Positions 63,043-64,000 of a stretch of DNA of 64,000 nt are shown piece by piece. Position 1 is the first letter of the stretch; every line of letters begins with the position of its first letter. This DNA is from Allocoleopsis franciscana PCC 7113 (lineage in GTDB: Bacteria > Cyanobacteriota > Cyanobacteriia > Cyanobacteriales > Coleofasciculaceae), in NCBI RefSeq assembly GCF_000317515.1, contig NC_019740.1, positions 28,472 through 92,471 of the forward strand. Reading direction: 5' to 3'. A program made the position numbers and the translations under genes. The notes below the pieces were generated by a model that saw only the letters and a list, made by a program, of their open reading frames with translations, searched no databases and had not been told where the DNA came from.

Positions 63043-63990
63043 ATGCGCCCGACCCTCACCTCTTCCCTGAAACTGAGTACACCGATGCCATTGACCTTGC
63101 ATCCCGCTCAGGTGTACCTGAGAAGCCTCAGCGCTGGGTCTAGACCAACCATGCGGCAGTCCCTCGATGCGATCGCTTCTGTGCTCACTAATGGCGAGTG
63201 TGATGCCGACACCCTCAACTGGGCATCTTTAAGGTATCAGCACACAGCAGCCGTGCAGGCTGTACTGGTGGAAAAGCACTCAAAAGCCACGGCCAAAAAG
63301 ATGATGTGTGCCTTAAAGCGCGTGTTGAGGGAGGCTCGGAAGTTGGGATTGATGGATGCGGAAAGCTACGCAATTGCTGTGGAGCTGCCTAGTATTAAGT
63401 CCAGTAAAAAGCTTAGAGGCAGAGCATTAAGCCAACATGAAATTACCGCATTGATGGATGTTTGCACCCTAGACCCCACACCGCAAGGGGTTAGAGACGC
63501 GGCCCTCATTGCCATCCTGCGCGGTGCTGGCCTCAGGCGGGCTGAGGTGGTGAAGCTGGAGTTAAAGGACTTTAACGCGAGTACTAGTGCCGTAGAGGTT
63601 AGGGGTGGCAAAGGGGATAAGGATAGGACGGTGTATTTGCCAACTGGTGCGATCGCTTTTGTGGAAGATTGGTTGACTCTCCGAGGTCGGCGACCGGGAG
63701 CGCTGCTGTGTCCCATCCGTAAGGGGGGAGAGATTGAGTACAGGAACATGACCCCCCAGGCGGTGCTGCTGATTTTACAAAAACGTGCTCAGGAAGCGGG
63801 GGTGGACTCATTTTCACCTCATGACTTTCGTAGGACGTTCTGTTCTGACCTGCTGGATGCTGGGGTGGATATCGTCACGGTATCAAAACTGGCTGGTCAT
63901 GCCTCACCCGTGACAACCGCGAAGTATGATCGCAGAGGTGAGGAGGTCAAGCGTAGGGCGGTGCAGAGTCTGTCGATCAGAAAAAGCTGA
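63043..63990 (+). CDS. tyrosine recombinase (XerC/D-type integrase)
   Basis: 315 residues, typical length. SAM-like N-domain (residues about 20-115). Catalytic set: R in GAGLRRAEVVKL, K in VRGGKGDKDRTV, H-x-x-R in SPHDFRRTFCSD, H in LAGHASPVTTAKYD, and Y in KYDRRG. It would resolve plasmid multimers or drive integration. The ATG at 63088 is an alternative start. Confidence 0.93.
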   Translation: MRPTLTSSLKLSTPMPLTLHPAQVYLRSLSAGSRPTMRQSLDAIASVLTNGECDADTLNWASLRYQHTAAVQAVLVEKHSKATAKKMMCALKRVLREARKLGLMDAESYAIAVELPSIKSSKKLRGRALSQHEITALMDVCTLDPTPQGVRDAALIAILRGAGLRRAEVVKLELKDFNASTSAVEVRGGKGDKDRTVYLPTGAIAFVEDWLTLRGRRPGALLCPIRKGGEIEYRNMTPQAVLLILQKRAQEAGVDSFSPHDFRRTFCSDLLDAGVDIVTVSKLAGHASPVTTAKYDRRGEEVKRRAVQSLSIRKS

Positions 63991-64000
63991 ATTCCCCTAA

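Overview
The window looks cyanobacterial, probably from a large filamentous species. HIP1 palindromes (gcgatcgc) are frequent, G-rich 9-bp tandem repeats of the (GGGGGACAA)n kind recur, and most proteins belong to cyanobacterial families. It also looks like plasmid DNA. A CyRepA-like replication protein (39110-42499) sits behind iteron-like direct repeats (38741-38813), a ParM/ParR-type partition operon with a candidate centromere lies at 45301-46630, and a tyrosine recombinase gene closes the window.

Layout. 1-11.7 kb is a type III CRISPR region: the N-terminal part of Cas10 on the minus strand, CRISPR array 1 on the plus strand, a WYL-like CRISPR-associated regulator, a stand-alone Csx3, a Csx3-ATPase fusion and an HD alarmone-type hydrolase. 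12-15 kb encodes a large subtilase-LysM-CHAP protein. 15.2-32.1 kb is a decayed type I CRISPR locus: a Cas3 helicase split by stop codons, a GST gene, a two-repeat array in inverted orientation, a chimeric Cas gene ending in a Cas6 C-terminus, an insertion sequence inside a four-helix-bundle gene, Cas4, Cas1 and the long array 3. No cas2 and no complete cas7/cas5/large-subunit genes are present. 32.2-48 kb holds RecD2, a cytosine methyltransferase, the plasmid replication and partition genes and a second GST-like gene. 49-60 kb is a cluster of four proteins sharing an AAA-like domain joined to HTH-TIR, histidine-kinase or WD40 modules. 60-64 kb has small genes, a pentapeptide-repeat/nuclease fusion and the recombinase.

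The most interesting system is a compact 5108-bp Tn7-like transposon present in two copies (2141-7248 and 26757-31864), with one base difference noticed between them. It carries only tnsAB (fused TnsA endonuclease and TnsB DDE transposase), tnsC and a TniQ/TnsD-like gene, with no Cas effector and no cargo. Both copies sit inside a spacer of a CRISPR array, in two arrays with different repeats. Both lie in the same orientation relative to the array, both are flanked by perfect 5-bp target duplications (CCTTC and ATAAA), and both right ends lie exactly 13 nt before the next CRISPR repeat. The simplest reading is a transposon whose TniQ/TnsD protein, or a partner, recognises CRISPR repeats as its attachment site. 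It would use the array as a landing pad rather than use a guide RNA to choose a target. This rests on two insertions, and I could not search databases to see whether it has been described.
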